DNA of 64,000 nucleotides, taken from the NCBI RefSeq assembly GCF_900129355.1, contig NZ_FQVL01000001.1:372001-436000 (forward strand), read 5' to 3'. Below are positions 8,365 to 15,986 of the stretch, piece after piece. Made by a program: the position numbers and the translations under genes. The notes beneath the pieces were generated by a model, which saw nothing but the letters and a program-made list of their open reading frames with translations, made no database searches and was not told where the DNA came from. How positions within the stretch are numbered: position 1 is the first letter of the stretch; each line of letters opens with the position of its first letter. The stretch comes from Seinonella peptonophila. Lineage in GTDB: Bacteria > Bacillota > Bacilli > Thermoactinomycetales > Thermoactinomycetaceae.

Positions 8365-9492
8365 TTGATTCAACCATCTAATAATTTGACTCGATTATTC
8401 GATATTTCTAGTTTAGATGAATTAGAAAACGGTGCTCTCTTTTCTCAGTCAGCCCTAAACCGACCGGATCGATTTAAATCAGAGGAGATTTCACAGGGGA
8501 TTGACTATCTAAAAAGAAAAATTGGATTATTACAGACTTTAAAAGATTCTAATATGGACCACGAAGAAGTAAAAAATTTTCTCGAAACTTACCAAATGAT
8601 TCTAGAGAATTTAGGTTCTAGACCTAGCACCAAACCTATCGGAGATTTTCTAGAAACGCGACGAGACTCAAAATTCCCACATTCATCAGCTGATTATTAT
8701 ACTTGGGCACAAGAGCTCCAAGAAGTATATAAGGAAACACTTTCAACCTTATTTGATCATCAAGATATTAATCGATATAAAACTACTGGACAAATCCCTA
8801 GACTAAAATTTAATACATTGGATCCTTTTCAAAACAATGCGCTGAATGAACTGGTCAGAGATTTATTTATGCATCAGGGTTTTCAAAATTATGCGCTCTC
8901 ACAAGAAATAAAAGAACATCAAGGAAAAGTCAATATTGATGGAAACGAAATTGTTTTGCCCGATCATAGTTATGAATACCATTTTATAGGGAAATTTTTC
9001 AAAGGCTATTACACAGATACAATTCCTAATGGTGGTAAGAAGAATGGGCATTTTGAAAAAATGCCTCTTGACGACATTGATGATTGTTTGGATTATTTTG
9101 AGCAAAAAGTATTGCCCTCTCTACCTTATACTAATCATGATTTGATAAGTCGCTCACTTGGTGCTGTATTAAAAAGTATTGAAACCGAAGTGAATCATGT
9201 TTTTGGCTATGGCCACATATACCATGCGGGTCCAACAAAAAATCAGGCTCAGGATTTAAGACCTCGACAAATAAGAATTAAAACCATTGAAAAAGCATTT
9301 CAAGAAGCATGGGCAGAAAACACCCATCCGGAACTCGACGAATTGTTAGGAAGTTTCACGGAACAATTTGCGGATTTAAATGCTGAAATGACTCGATCTA
9401 TCCGAAGAGCAAGTAATCGAGATTTTGCAATAACACCTATCATTCAACCAAAAGGCTTATCTCAAGAAGGGCAGGAAAAATCGGAAATGTAA
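8365..9492 (+). CDS. Unknown protein, 375 residues
   Basis: Not recognised. A soluble, mostly helical, charged protein with no signal peptide, membrane segment or known catalytic motif. It contains a beta-rich middle (about residues 190-220: GKVNIDGNEIVLPDHSYEYHFIG) followed by a helical part (LDDIDDCLDYFEQKVLPSLP) and a C-terminal tail of low complexity ending QEGQEKSEM. The start is TTG behind GGTGGTG, seven bases upstream. A rho-independent terminator follows at 9527. The composition is AT-rich like the chromosome. It stands alone, with no operon partner, between accessory genes and the cotJ operon. Confidence 0.6.
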   Translation: MIQPSNNLTRLFDISSLDELENGALFSQSALNRPDRFKSEEISQGIDYLKRKIGLLQTLKDSNMDHEEVKNFLETYQMILENLGSRPSTKPIGDFLETRRDSKFPHSSADYYTWAQELQEVYKETLSTLFDHQDINRYKTTGQIPRLKFNTLDPFQNNALNELVRDLFMHQGFQNYALSQEIKEHQGKVNIDGNEIVLPDHSYEYHFIGKFFKGYYTDTIPNGGKKNGHFEKMPLDDIDDCLDYFEQKVLPSLPYTNHDLISRSLGAVLKSIETEVNHVFGYGHIYHAGPTKNQAQDLRPRQIRIKTIEKAFQEAWAENTHPELDELLGSFTEQFADLNAEMTRSIRRASNRDFAITPIIQPKGLSQEGQEKSEM

Positions 9493-9526
9493 TGTTTCTC
9501 AGAAAATCCGAACAGAACTTAAAAAC

Positions 9527-9547
9527 AAGGGCCTTTGTGCCCTTTTA
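9527..9547 (+). terminator. Terminator after the 375-residue gene
   Basis: Stem AAGGGC (9527-9532)/GCCCTT (9539-9544) with a six-base loop, followed by T-rich sequence. Confidence 0.6.
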
Positions 9548-9635
9548 CATTTTTATCTATAGTATGTGGTTACCTAGAACCTCTAGAGTCTACAGCAATA
9601 AAAATTGGATAAAACGTTGTTTTAAAAGTAAAACA

Positions 9636-9923
9636 TCAAAAGTTCTCACTGATCTTTCGAGCAAAATTTGATATGTATAATGGCATTGTCAATTTATAAA
9701 TCATTGTAGCGATCATTTCTAAATGCGCAAACTCTTCCGTTCCGATATCGGTCAAAAGGCCTTTCACTTTATCTGGTATTGTATATCTTTGATTTAGGTA
9801 ACGAAGCGCTGCTGCTAGCTCTCCATCAGCTCCTCCGTATTGTTCGACTAGAAACTTGGCTAACATTGGGTTACATGTACTTACTTTCACTGGATATTGT
9901 AGTTTTTTCTCATAAATCCACAA
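9636..9923 (-). pseudogene. cotJC: CotJC spore-coat manganese-catalase-like protein, C-terminally truncated
   Basis: The first ~80 codons match CotJC strongly (WIYEKKLQYPVKVSTCNP, QYGGADGELAAALRYLNQRY, LTDIGTEEFAHLEMIATM). CotJC is normally about 190 residues with a second half completing the di-manganese site. Here the match stops after YKLT and ends 15 residues later (96 in all); no remnant of the missing half is seen downstream. The E and EFAHLE ligands of the first half remain, but the active site cannot be complete. The TTG at 9923 fits the usual MW.YEKK start and has AAAGGTGGAGA upstream. It is the third gene of cotJA-cotJB-cotJC. Confidence 0.85.
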
Positions 9924-9953
9924 AAACATCTCCACCTTTATTTTCTCGTTTAT

Positions 9954-10205
9954 CTAAACTTCCCAAGGCCAAGGCCCTTTGCTCCATTCTTTTGAGATAG
10001 TCATCGGGCTATGACCAAAGTTGGTCAGGGGACCATAATATTCTTCATATTTCTCTGCTATCTTTCTTCTTTCTTTCGCATAATGGTTATATTGATCTAT
10101 TGCATTTTGGTCAAAGGGATGTGTATCTAAATATAAATTTAATTCCACTAAGACAAAATCAACCTCTTGTAATGCTAATAAAATTTTTTTTCGATTTTCA
10201 CTCAT
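9954..10205 (-). CDS. cotJB: CotJB spore coat protein
   Basis: An 83-residue small coat-associated protein of the normal length. It is rich in charged and aromatic residues, with the family's helical core (LLALQEVDFVLVELNLYLDTHP, then YNHYAKERRKIAEKYEEYYGPLT) and C-terminal WSKGPWPWEV. It is deposited in the forespore-surrounding coat with CotJA and CotJC. Its ATG overlaps the end of cotJA by 4 bp, so translation is coupled. Expression in the mother cell under sigma-E is known for the B. subtilis operon; the promoter was not identified here with confidence. Confidence 0.9.
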   Translation of the reverse strand: MSENRKKILLALQEVDFVLVELNLYLDTHPFDQNAIDQYNHYAKERRKIAEKYEEYYGPLTNFGHSPMTISKEWSKGPWPWEV

Positions 10206-10432
10206 TCAGTAAACCCTCCATCTCTAAAAGGAGGATATGGGCTATAAAAGATTGGCCATAATGTACCTTTGCGCAATGCTTCAGATGGTGAAAATTGCGG
10301 AAGATCCGGTGGTTGAAAACCAACAAAAAGCTGTGGAGGTACCGAATAAAATTTTTCACGTATGGGTGGGCAAGGATCATCTGGACTTACATAGGGGTAC
10401 CAGACTCGAAACTGTTTCTGTCGTTTTTTCAT
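10202..10432 (-). CDS. cotJA: CotJA spore coat-associated protein
   Basis: A 76-residue, proline- and aromatic-rich protein (WYPYVSPDDPCPPIREKFY, then PPQLFVGFQPPDLPQFSP, ALRKGTLWPIFYSPYPP) typical of CotJA. It heads the three-gene operon. The RBS before the ATG is weak. About 60-75 bp upstream, two CATATT-type boxes on the minus strand resemble a sigma-E -10, but the -35 is poor. Because cotJC is truncated, the A-B pair here lacks its usual enzymatic partner. Confidence 0.9.
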   Translation of the reverse strand: MKKRQKQFRVWYPYVSPDDPCPPIREKFYSVPPQLFVGFQPPDLPQFSPSEALRKGTLWPIFYSPYPPFRDGGFTE

Positions 10433-10599
10433 ATCTATTGTGCCAGCTTACAGCACATCACTCACCTGCCTTTTCGTAACTCTCATTCAAAATATGCATA
10501 ATATGCTTGGCAAATGAACGAAACCTCTCTAATAGCTCCATCATAATTATGAACAGAAAAGGAAATACTAATTAAAAAGAGGTAGGTATGTACTGAAGT

Positions 10600-11535
10600 A
10601 TGAGAAAACTCTTTCCACTGATGCAACCTATTGCGACTCATCGTCTACCAACTCAAAAAGAATGGATTCATCAAATAAAATATGATGGAATCCGCCTGCT
10701 TTGTGTAGTGCAAGATTCTAAGGTTCAACTTTGGACTCGAAAGCAAAATAATAGAAATACCCAATACCCAGAGCTACTGCAAATTTCAAACTTTATTTCA
10801 GCAAAGTCGTTTATCCTCGATGGCGAAGTCATTGTTCGTTCGAAAGAAAACAAACCTACTTTCTCTTTGATATTAAAAAGAGATCGAAATATAAATCCTA
10901 TTCAAATTCATAACTTGATAGATACACATCCATTGGAATATCATCTTTTCGATATTTTGATGAAAGATGGACAAGATTTAAGAAATCATCCTTTAGAAGA
11001 TCGCTTACAGATCCTAAGTAATATCATCATGCCAAATGAGCAATTTTTCCTTGTTCAAAGTCACAGTAACGGACAATTGCTGTGGGAACAAATCAAAAAA
11101 AACGGTTGGGAGGGGGTAGTTTCGAAAAAATTAGGGTCAAGCTATATGTATGGCAAAAAGCATCAAGCATGGTATAAAAGCAAAGTCAAACAAGAACGGC
11201 TATGTGTAGTAGGGGGTATTCAATACAAAGCAAATTATCCAAATTCACTTCTATTAGGAAACTATTTGCATGATCAACTTCTTTATATTGGAAAAGCATC
11301 CACTGGTCTTTCATCGCATGACTTCCAATTATTACATCAATATGTTCCACAATTAGAGCAGCAATTAAGCCCATTTGTGAATCCGCCTCTTCAACAGCTA
11401 CCGATCAAATGGATTCAACCGCTATTAACCATCCAAGTTCAATACACTGAAAAAACAGATGATGGGCTCATGCGACACCCCATTATTCTTGGATTTACTT
11501 CATCTCCTGCAAACGAGGCGAGGTGGGAAATATGA
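10600..11535 (+). CDS. ligD: ATP-dependent DNA ligase (LigD ligase domain as separate gene)
   Basis: A 311-residue ATP-dependent ligase of the NHEJ LigD type. Motif I is IKYDGIR (nucleophile Lys27), motif III is LDGEVIV, motif IV is EGVVSKK and motif V is WYKSKV; the C-terminal part is the OB-fold domain. It seals double-strand breaks held by Ku. In B. subtilis the ligase and polymerase domains are fused in one 611-residue protein; here they are two genes overlapping by 4 bp. No 3'-phosphoesterase domain is present, as in Bacillus LigD. It is adjacent to cotJ and convergent with ku, fitting a role in spore DNA repair. Confidence 0.9.
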   Translation: MRKLFPLMQPIATHRLPTQKEWIHQIKYDGIRLLCVVQDSKVQLWTRKQNNRNTQYPELLQISNFISAKSFILDGEVIVRSKENKPTFSLILKRDRNINPIQIHNLIDTHPLEYHLFDILMKDGQDLRNHPLEDRLQILSNIIMPNEQFFLVQSHSNGQLLWEQIKKNGWEGVVSKKLGSSYMYGKKHQAWYKSKVKQERLCVVGGIQYKANYPNSLLLGNYLHDQLLYIGKASTGLSSHDFQLLHQYVPQLEQQLSPFVNPPLQQLPIKWIQPLLTIQVQYTEKTDDGLMRHPIILGFTSSPANEARWEI

Positions 11536-12434
11536 CACAAAACTTCCAATTAGAAGTGGAAGGTCGTTTTATTCAAATAACCAATCCTAAAAAACCATTA
11601 TGGCCTGAGATCCCTATCGAAAAAATAGATTATTTAACTTACCTAATCAATATTTCCTCATATCTTTTACCCCACTTACAGAATCGATTATTGACAACCA
11701 TTCGATTCCCTCATGGTATACATGAAACGTCATTTTTCCAAAAAAATTGCCCTTCATATGCCCCAGATTGGATTCAGACATACACTTGGCGAAAAACTCG
11801 TTATATTTTAGTAAATGATCTACCAACATTGATCTGGTTAGGAAATCAGGCTTGTCTCGAGTTCCACATTCCATTCCAAAAATATAATCAAACATCGCCA
11901 TCCGAAATTGCCTTTGACCTAGATCCAATGGATCTTGAAAATTTCGATTTAGTATTAGAGTGTGCGATCCTTGTTAAAGATATATTATCTTCCTTAGGAA
12001 TTACAGCATATCCTAAAACATCAGGAGCATCAGGTTTACAGATTTTTGTACCTATTGAGGAAAAATATTCATATGATGATACCCATCAGTTCAACCAATT
12101 TATTGCTCAATATATGGTTGATAAATACCCTCGATTTATCACCATTGAAAGATTTGTGAAAAATCGAGGAAAAAAACTATATTTCGATTATCTCCAACAT
12201 GGTGAAGGAAGAACATTGCCTGCGCCCTATTCGATTCGAGCGAATGCACTGGGTTCCATCTCTACACCTGTTACATGGGAGGAAATAAACAAAGGATTCT
12301 TACCATCAGATTTTTCCATACACACGGTTAAAGATAGGGTAAATCAAGTTGGTGACCTTTTTAAACCGATTCTTCAAGTACAAACAAAGCAAAATATTGA
12401 TGAAATCCTTACGTTTATAAATCGTTCGCTTTAG
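11532..12434 (+). CDS. ligD: LigD-type NHEJ DNA polymerase/primase
   Basis: About 300 residues of the LigD polymerase (PolDom, archaeo-eukaryotic primase fold), which fills gaps and adds nucleotides during end joining. Visible motifs are the metal-binding FDLDP, the TSGASGLQIFVPI block, and YFDYLQHGEGRTLPAPYSIRA near the C-terminus. The ATG at 11532 is chosen because AGGTGGG precedes it and it forms an ATGA overlap with the ligase stop; a GTG nine bases earlier is possible. The stop lies 20 bp inside the convergent ku gene. Together with the ligase gene it replaces the fused LigD of B. subtilis. Confidence 0.9.
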   Translation: MTQNFQLEVEGRFIQITNPKKPLWPEIPIEKIDYLTYLINISSYLLPHLQNRLLTTIRFPHGIHETSFFQKNCPSYAPDWIQTYTWRKTRYILVNDLPTLIWLGNQACLEFHIPFQKYNQTSPSEIAFDLDPMDLENFDLVLECAILVKDILSSLGITAYPKTSGASGLQIFVPIEEKYSYDDTHQFNQFIAQYMVDKYPRFITIERFVKNRGKKLYFDYLQHGEGRTLPAPYSIRANALGSISTPVTWEEINKGFLPSDFSIHTVKDRVNQVGDLFKPILQVQTKQNIDEILTFINRSL

Positions 12435-13281
12435 CCTTCTTTTTTGTCGTTCTTTTTCGTCTTGTCGTTGGAACCGACTCTTCAACAGCTCCAACTGCCT
12501 TAGACCTATTTTTTGTCTGTTTTAAACTCTGTTGGAGCGCTTCCATCAAATCTACGACTTTTTCATTTTTCATTTCTGCTTCAGGTTGGGCAATCTCCTT
12601 ATTCTGAACTTTAACTTCAATAAGCTCTTTCAAAGCTTCTTCATAATTACTTTGATAATCATCTTTAAATGAACTACTAATTTCTTCGATCAATCGATTC
12701 GCCATTGACAATTCCGCATCACTTACTTCGATCCCTCTTATATCTTCAATTCCTGGAACGCCCTCAATTGATCGAACTTCCGCAGGATAGTGAATAATAT
12801 TCATCATCAAACATTGTTCATGCAAGCGGATCAAAGATAAATGCTCACTTGTTCGAAAAGCTACTTTTGCCACTGCAACTTTATGAGTTTCTTCCATTGC
12901 ACGTAAAAGTAATTTGTAAGGTTTCGCACCATATTCACCGGGACCTAGATAATAAGACTTATCATAATAGATGGGATCAATACTACCCTGATCAGTAAAA
13001 TGTAAGATTTCTATCGTTTTCATTGTTGGTAAAGGTAATCCCTTTAAATCATCGTCAGAGACAATTACATAACTGCTAGAAGCATATTCATAACCACGTA
13101 CAGTCTCTTTTGGTTGCACCTCTCGATCACATACTGAGCACCACTTCTTATATTGGATCGGATGCTTACATTCATCATGTAAAGTTCGAAATCTTGTTTT
13201 TTGATCATCTGTCGCTTTATATAAACTAATGGGTATATTTACCAAACCGAAACTTATGATTCCTTTCCACATTGAGCGCAT
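12415..13281 (-). CDS. ku: Ku, NHEJ DNA end-binding protein
   Basis: A 288-residue bacterial Ku homodimer subunit (YkoV type) starting MWKGIISFGLVNIPISLYKAT after three leader residues. The ring-forming core follows, including the Cys cluster HDECKHPIQYKKWCSVCDRE (about residues 35-55) and the central GIEVSDAELSMANRLIEEI. The C-terminus is a long lysine/arginine-rich tail (TTRRKRTTKKKAKAND) that in bacterial Ku contacts DNA and recruits LigD. It is convergent with the two-gene ligD, their ends overlapping by 20 bp, which makes read-through antisense pairing likely. Expression in late sporulation is known for Bacillus Ku, not shown here. Confidence 0.95.
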   Translation of the reverse strand: MRSMWKGIISFGLVNIPISLYKATDDQKTRFRTLHDECKHPIQYKKWCSVCDREVQPKETVRGYEYASSSYVIVSDDDLKGLPLPTMKTIEILHFTDQGSIDPIYYDKSYYLGPGEYGAKPYKLLLRAMEETHKVAVAKVAFRTSEHLSLIRLHEQCLMMNIIHYPAEVRSIEGVPGIEDIRGIEVSDAELSMANRLIEEISSSFKDDYQSNYEEALKELIEVKVQNKEIAQPEAEMKNEKVVDLMEALQQSLKQTKNRSKAVGAVEESVPTTRRKRTTKKKAKANDL

Positions 13282-13373
13282 TGTGAAAACTCCTTTTATT
13301 ACTATACTCCCCCAATTTTTTGGTTTTCATTATTGAAATCTTCATTTTGATTTCAAAGGAAATTTTGTTTAAG

Positions 13374-13402
13374 TTGATGATAATAAATTGTCGATATATG
13401 AT
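13374..13402 (+). promoter_or_regulatory. Promoter for the lipoprotein gene
   Basis: TTGATG (13374-13379) and TATGAT (13397-13402) with exactly 17 bp between, about 58 bp before the lipoprotein ATG. Confidence 0.5.
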
Positions 13403-13459
13403 ATAATTCCTTGATGAAAAGTAGTTTTTTGTTATTTTAAAATGGAGGTTACTCATCGT

Positions 13460-14044
13460 ATGAAAAAAGTATCCATAGGTCTCTTACTACTCTTATTTTC
13501 ACTTATTTTCAGTGGCTGCGGCCTCTTCAAAATGGCAGGCTTAATTGATGATAATGGAAATGGTGGAAATGGTGGTAACGGTACTAATAACAACCAATTA
13601 GTACCAAATAATAACCAGACGCAGAATAACCAAAACAACCAAACAACAAATAACCAGACACCATCAACAACACAAGGTGGTAGTACTTTATCAATCCCTG
13701 ACTCACCTGATATTAAAAAAATGTCCTTTGGTACTTATTCTCAGTTCGCTGAGTTCTCAAATGTACGCTCTACATTCCATACTGGCGAACAGTTTGGTTT
13801 TATCTACCATTTAGATACTGGGAAAACATTGAATGTAACAAAGGTGAAAATTAAAATTTATAATTCTGAAACAAAAACTCAAGTCTATTCTGACTATATT
13901 GATGTGAAACCAGAATGGAAAGGGCTACAGGGAGATGTATTCCGTAATGCGACCGAGAATAATCTTCTACCAGGTCGTTATACAGCTACGATTACCACTG
14001 TTGATGATAATATGTTGGCTTACGGAGAATTTATTATCAATTAA
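13460..14044 (+). CDS. Secreted lipoprotein, function unknown
   Basis: A 194-residue lipoprotein. The signal peptide is MKKVSIGLLLLLFSLIFSG with lipobox IFSGC, so the Cys at residue 20 would be lipidated and the protein anchored outside the membrane. Residues about 30-75 form a low-complexity Asn/Gln/Gly linker (NGGNGGNGTNNNQ type). The C-terminal ~110 residues are beta-rich (FGFIYHLDTGKTLNVTKVKI, then GRYTATITTVDDNM), resembling an Ig-like extracellular fold. The ATG at 13460 is chosen over 13442 because GGAGGT lies just upstream and the signal peptide starts there. It is monocistronic, with its own promoter and a strong terminator. Confidence 0.8.
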   Translation: MKKVSIGLLLLLFSLIFSGCGLFKMAGLIDDNGNGGNGGNGTNNNQLVPNNNQTQNNQNNQTTNNQTPSTTQGGSTLSIPDSPDIKKMSFGTYSQFAEFSNVRSTFHTGEQFGFIYHLDTGKTLNVTKVKIKIYNSETKTQVYSDYIDVKPEWKGLQGDVFRNATENNLLPGRYTATITTVDDNMLAYGEFIIN

Positions 14045-14052
14045 TTAATATA

Positions 14053-14090
14053 AACAGAGGGAGATTTGGTTAAAATCTCCCTCTGTTTTT
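14053..14090. terminator. Bidirectional terminator between lipoprotein and hrtA
   Basis: Perfect 15-bp stem (14053-14067 with 14073-14087), 5-base loop region, T-run on the plus strand and A-rich sequence on the other side. It serves the convergent lipoprotein and hrtA. Confidence 0.85.
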
Positions 14091-14105
14091 TGTCTAGACT
14101 ACACT

Positions 14106-14822
14106 TTAATCATTTTTGTCTGTTGTGCAAACTTGTTTATATGATAATTGAGTCAATTGACCATCTTTTATTTCCAATACACGATCACATAAATCTAAAA
14201 CACGTTCATCATGTGTAACCATTATGGCCGCTTTTTCCCTTAATCTCACTTCATCTGCCAACATTTCTACAACATCCCGACCTCTTTTAGAATCTAAACT
14301 GGCTGTAGGTTCATCCGCAAGAATCAATTCAGGATCATTCATCCAAGCCCTTGCAATCGCAACGCGTTGGCGTTCACCGCCAGATAGCTGGTCAGGATAT
14401 ACTTCTTGCCGATGGGTTAATCCTAATCGATCGAGTAGTCGCTTAGCTTGTTGATCAGCTTGATCGGTTCTGTTCTTCGCCAATTCAGCTACAAATAGCA
14501 ATTGATCACGAACAGTTAAATATGGGATCAAATTTGATGATTGAAAAACAAAACCTATTTTATTCAATCGGACTCGACTCATTTCTTTAGATGAAAGATC
14601 ATTTACTTCTAATTGATCTAAAATAACCCTTCCTTTTGAAGGTGAGAGTAAAAGACCAGCAATGGACAGCAAAGTACTCTTTCCTGAACCAGAAGGCCCC
14701 ACTATTGCTACGAATTCACCAGTATGAACCTGAAAAGAAATATGATTCAAAGCAGTAACAGCTTGATCTGTCTCACCATAGTATTTACTTACTTGATCAA
14801 AAATCAGCTTTGCATCCATCAT
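14106..14822 (-). CDS. hrtA: HrtA-like heme-efflux ABC ATPase
   Basis: A 238-residue ATPase of the MacB/LolD class. Walker A is GPSGSGKST, the signature LSGGERQR, Walker B LILADEPTASLD and the H-loop VTHDERV. With the FtsX-like permease it overlaps by 4 bp, it would form the HrtAB pump that relieves heme toxicity. The heme assignment rests on the adjoining HssRS-type two-component system and a candidate HssR box, not on the ATPase itself; other MacB-type substrates are possible. It is last in the module, ending at the strong shared terminator. Confidence 0.8.
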   Translation of the reverse strand: MMDAKLIFDQVSKYYGETDQAVTALNHISFQVHTGEFVAIVGPSGSGKSTLLSIAGLLLSPSKGRVILDQLEVNDLSSKEMSRVRLNKIGFVFQSSNLIPYLTVRDQLLFVAELAKNRTDQADQQAKRLLDRLGLTHRQEVYPDQLSGGERQRVAIARAWMNDPELILADEPTASLDSKRGRDVVEMLADEVRLREKAAIMVTHDERVLDLCDRVLEIKDGQLTQLSYKQVCTTDKND

Positions 14823-15913
14823 TCTATCCTCCCAATCGCCTCTAAAGCATCAACTTTTGCAATCTGATATAAAGATAAAAGCGAACCGATTAAGGAAACA
14901 CCTAAGAATAAGGCAGAAAATTGGATATCTGTATCTATGTTAAGCTGAAAAGGAATATTTGAAGGGAGTAACATCTGAGTGAGATATGAAAAAACAAGAC
15001 TGCATAAAATCGCAATAATAGTGAGCAAACCCACTTGAGTTATTAAACTTCTTGCAAGATAAGAAGTATTAGCTCCTATCGCTTTTAACACACCAAACTG
15101 ATGTGTCTTTTGAAGTGTCATCACATAAAAAAATACCGCTTGTACAAAAGAAGCAATGACAAATAAAAATGTAATCATCATCGTTAGCGAACCTTGTTCC
15201 TCTTTAAATCCAGGTATATTTTGCAAAAGCTGGTCTTTATTAATAATCGTTACATCTTTCACTTTGCCAGTGATAGATGAAGGATCAATTTGATTTACTT
15301 GAAGCGCTATCGCATTATAATAGAGGTTTTTCGTTAAACGATTCCAGTCATTTAGATTAATAAAGATCACAGGTGCATGACTATAAGATTGTCCATTAGC
15401 AAAACCGACTACCTTCCATTTTTGATCTGTCTCAAAATCCTGAATGAAATCACCAAGTTGAATGCCGGCTTCTTTCAATGACTGATTAACCACCACTTCG
15501 CCTTTGGTTGTATTTGTTAATGATTTTCCTTCTAATACTTTTGGTGCCAAGCTGCTAGCAGCGTCAATGGCAAACAACGCAACATCTTGCTTGTGAGCCG
15601 TCCCATTTTTTGAAACGGAGAGCATTTTTTGTCCAAATGGGGTCGCCGCATTTTTAGGCACTAGTGCAGAAACATTTTGCCATTGTTTTGGTGTAATAAC
15701 CGACCGATTTAGCTTTTGTTCAGCATCTGATTGAATCAGAAAACGATCAACCTTCATTTTATCTATTGCTGCTGCATTATCAGCTGCTAAACCTTGTGCG
15801 AGTCCTGAGATAATAAAGACAAGCCAAGCGATTAAGATCATAATACAACCGATTAAAAAGTAGCGTAATTTTGAATAACGAAACTCTCTAAGCGTCAGAA
15901 ACAACTGATTCAC
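14819..15913 (-). CDS. hrtB: HrtB-like heme-efflux permease (FtsX/MacB fold)
   Basis: A 364-residue permease with the FtsX-type layout: one N-terminal membrane helix (residues about 18-42), a ~200-residue extracytoplasmic domain, then three C-terminal helices (from about residue 235 to the end). Length matches HrtB (about 350). The GTG start follows GAAGG. It is separated from hssS by 73 bp containing a candidate HssR-binding direct repeat and a -10-like TATACT, so it likely has its own heme-induced promoter. The membrane/loop arrangement fits removal of heme from the membrane leaflet, as proposed for HrtAB. Confidence 0.8.
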   Translation of the reverse strand: MNQLFLTLREFRYSKLRYFLIGCIMILIAWLVFIISGLAQGLAADNAAAIDKMKVDRFLIQSDAEQKLNRSVITPKQWQNVSALVPKNAATPFGQKMLSVSKNGTAHKQDVALFAIDAASSLAPKVLEGKSLTNTTKGEVVVNQSLKEAGIQLGDFIQDFETDQKWKVVGFANGQSYSHAPVIFINLNDWNRLTKNLYYNAIALQVNQIDPSSITGKVKDVTIINKDQLLQNIPGFKEEQGSLTMMITFLFVIASFVQAVFFYVMTLQKTHQFGVLKAIGANTSYLARSLITQVGLLTIIAILCSLVFSYLTQMLLPSNIPFQLNIDTDIQFSALFLGVSLIGSLLSLYQIAKVDALEAIGRIE

Positions 15914-15960
15914 TTCCCTTCATTCATGAATCTTTTATCTGACACTGAGTATAGAGGCTG

Positions 15961-15980
15961 ATTATGAATATCAGATGAAC
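15961..15980 (-). promoter_or_regulatory. Candidate HssR box upstream of hrtB
   Basis: On the minus strand two half-sites, GTTCATCTG and ATTCATAAT, stand as a direct repeat separated by 2 bp. This is the layout of the published staphylococcal HssR box (GTTCATATT, 2 bp, GTTCATATT). A TATACT -10-like hexamer lies about 13 bp downstream, so the repeat would sit over the -35 region, as expected for activation. Confidence 0.6.
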
Positions 15981-15986
15981 AAAAGT

